NCBI RefSeq assembly: GCF_000147335.1
Contig: NC_014533.1
Coordinates: 620,001 to 684,000 of the forward strand
Source: Gloeothece verrucosa PCC 7822
GTDB taxonomy: Bacteria; Cyanobacteriota; Cyanobacteriia; Cyanobacteriales; Microcystaceae
Length of the DNA: 64,000 nucleotides
Reading direction: 5' to 3'
Each line of letters starts with the position of its first letter. The stretch's first letter is position 1. The notes under the pieces were generated by a model, which was not told where the DNA came from, did not search any database, and was given only the letters and a program-made list of their open reading frames with translations. Both the position numbers and the translations under genes were made by a program. This document shows, piece after piece, positions 62,468-64,000 of this stretch.

Positions 62468-64000
62468 ATGAATGATCTTAAAAAAACCAAAGCACAACTG
62501 CTCGCTGAACTAAAGGAATTACGGACTCAAGTCGCCACTCTCAAGTCCTCCTCTTCAAAAGGGGGTGATCATTCCCTAGAGACGTTACATCAAACCTTTC
62601 AAGCCGAAACTGAGCATCAAGGGCAATGGCAACAACAACGACAACAACTAATTTATCGAACAGCCCTGTTAATCCGTCAATCTTTAAAACTCGAAGAAAT
62701 TTTTGACACAACAGTAACGGAGATCAGAAATATTATTAAGAGCGATCGCCTGATCATCTATCAATTCTTACCAGATCGATGTGGGATAGTGGTGGCTGAA
62801 TCCGTGTCCGAGCCGGTTTGGTCAATTAAAGGGCAAATCATGCCAGAGGAAACATTTCCTTATGATTGGGTTGCACCCTACCAACAGGGACGAACCCGGG
62901 CGATGAATGATATTTATACAGATCCCCATTTAAGTCAGTGTCATGTAGAATTTTTAGAATTTTTACGGGTGAGAGCGAATTTAATCGCTCCAATTCTCCA
63001 TCAAAATAGCTTATGGGGGTTACTGATAGCCCATCAATGTAGCACCCCCAGACAGTGGACAGCCTCAGAAGTTGATTTAATGAAAGAATTGGCCATTCAA
63101 GTGGCCATTGCTATTCAACAAGCTCTCCTAGTCCGACAACAGCAAGAGGAATTAATCAGACGACGGGAGATAGAAACCGAACTCAGACAGCAAACACAGC
63201 TATTAGACCTCTCTGACGAGGCGATTATTGCTCTAAATATCAATAGAAAAATTATTTACTGGAATCGAGGAGCCGAACGTCTTTATGGTTGGACAAAAGA
63301 GGAAGCATTAGGGCAAAAAATTGAATCTATGTTGCAAACTCAGTTTCCTATCTCCCTTGAAGCCGCTCATCAGACGATTATTGAGCAGGAATACTGGGAA
63401 GGAGAACTATTGCATATTAGGCGAGATGGTCAGCCGCTTATTGTAGAAAGCCGCCAGGTGTTACAACGAGATTCAAAAGGCAATCCCGAAATCATTTTAG
63501 AAACCAACCGGGATCTGACTCGACGAAAACAATTAGAAGAAAACCTAAAGATAAATGAAGAACGCTTGCGTTTAACTCTAGAATTAACCGGAATCGGAAG
63601 CTGGGACTTCAATTTAAAAACTGAAGCCTTTATTTCGAGTGATAATGTTTTTCGGATGAGTGGATTAGACCCAAAAACGGCGGCTCCGAGTTATGCTCTC
63701 TGGCTCGAACAAATTCATTCGGATGATAGAGAGCGAGTCGAACAAAAATTACAAGAAGCGATACAGAATCAAACGCCTTTAGAAGTAAAATATCGAGTTG
63801 TTCACCCCAAAGGTCATATTTGTTGGATTTTGTCAAAAGCAAGTTTTATATGCGATCAAACGGGACAGGCCACAAGAATGCTCGGTATATGGATGGATAT
63901 TACAGCCCAAAAAGAAACTGAGTTCGCCCTCAAACAAGGAAAAGAAACCCTCAAGCTATTTTTTAAATATGTCCCGGCGGGAGTGGTAGTGGTAGACCGT
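62468..64000 (+). CDS. Cyanobacteriochrome-like GAF/PAS sensor protein (3' partial)
   Basis: Runs off the window after 511 codons. An N-terminal coiled coil (residues 1-60) is followed by a GAF domain (about 65-225) of the cyanobacteriochrome type: SKDRLI-like core, RTRAMNDIYTDPH, then SQCHVEFLE, with Cys158-His159 at 62939-62944 in the position of the bilin-binding Cys, then RVRANLIAPI and LWGLLIAHQC. The DXCF Cys of blue/green types is absent (MPEETF there). Two PAS domains follow (about 235-355 and 360-490; WNRGAERLYGWTKEEALG and HSDDRERVEQKLQEA) and a third begins. A kinase or other output would lie downstream. Likely light sensing; the colour is not predictable. Confidence 0.88.
   Translation, partial: MNDLKKTKAQLLAELKELRTQVATLKSSSSKGGDHSLETLHQTFQAETEHQGQWQQQRQQLIYRTALLIRQSLKLEEIFDTTVTEIRNIIKSDRLIIYQFLPDRCGIVVAESVSEPVWSIKGQIMPEETFPYDWVAPYQQGRTRAMNDIYTDPHLSQCHVEFLEFLRVRANLIAPILHQNSLWGLLIAHQCSTPRQWTASEVDLMKELAIQVAIAIQQALLVRQQQEELIRRREIETELRQQTQLLDLSDEAIIALNINRKIIYWNRGAERLYGWTKEEALGQKIESMLQTQFPISLEAAHQTIIEQEYWEGELLHIRRDGQPLIVESRQVLQRDSKGNPEIILETNRDLTRRKQLEENLKINEERLRLTLELTGIGSWDFNLKTEAFISSDNVFRMSGLDPKTAAPSYALWLEQIHSDDRERVEQKLQEAIQNQTPLEVKYRVVHPKGHICWILSKASFICDQTGQATRMLGIWMDITAQKETEFALKQGKETLKLFFKYVPAGVVVVDR

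Overview
The window is cyanobacterial chromosomal DNA. The signs are a few HIP1 octamers (GCGATCGC at 10266, 60983 and 62742), an SLH/OprB-type porin, a bilin-type GAF sensor with a Cys-His motif, a DUF3122 protein, PEP-CTERM exported proteins, short tandem heptamers and AT-rich spacers. I would guess a unicellular Cyanothece/Gloeothece-like organism, but the genus is inference.

Layout. 1-1914 is the 3' part of a multicopper oxidase fused to FG-GAP-like and RTX-like repeats. 2328-5096 is a plus-strand group of small oxidative or detoxification-type genes: an AhpD/CMD-like protein, an NTF2-like protein, an EthD-like double-domain protein, and two CDGSH iron-sulfur proteins either side of the EthD gene. 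A HAD phosphatase and a K+ channel follow convergently, then an SLH/OprB-type porin. 9737-16048 is a minus-strand cluster: fatty-acid desaturase, orphan ectoine-synthase-like cupin (EctC), tandem-GNAT acetyltransferase, flavin-dependent halogenase-type oxidoreductase and HpaB-type monooxygenase. It is bracketed by two copies of a 127-bp MITE. 17057-24085 carries a DUF3102 protein with 21-residue repeats, a RibF-like protein whose riboflavin-kinase motif is lost, an MFS exporter, a TetR regulator with RidA, and hypothetical genes. 24366-26597 is a divergent pair of PEP-CTERM exported proteins.

Half of the window (26947-59392, minus strand) is one giant gene of about 10,800 codons, split by a one-base frameshift into ORFs of 6062 and 4762 residues. 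It encodes a mosaic of 29 CARDB-like domains, beta-propellers, 9 putative-Ig domains, RHS/YD-like and dockerin-like segments, a degenerate hydrolase, a NUC-type nuclease, an HExxH metallopeptidase, 7 PKD and 3 Calx-beta domains. Inside it, on the opposite strand and in exact codon register, lies an intact 171-residue pentapeptide-repeat ORF. The right end holds a hypothetical gene, a 3'-truncated TauE/SafE permease, a DUF3122 protein, a small ORF and the start of a cyanobacteriochrome-like GAF/PAS sensor.

Two non-autonomous repeat families mark the region. One is a 127-bp MITE (4 copies) with 2-bp target duplications. The other is a variable-length family (3 copies) with TAGGAGTTACGCACT-type ends. 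No tRNA, rRNA, CRISPR array or intact transposase gene was seen.
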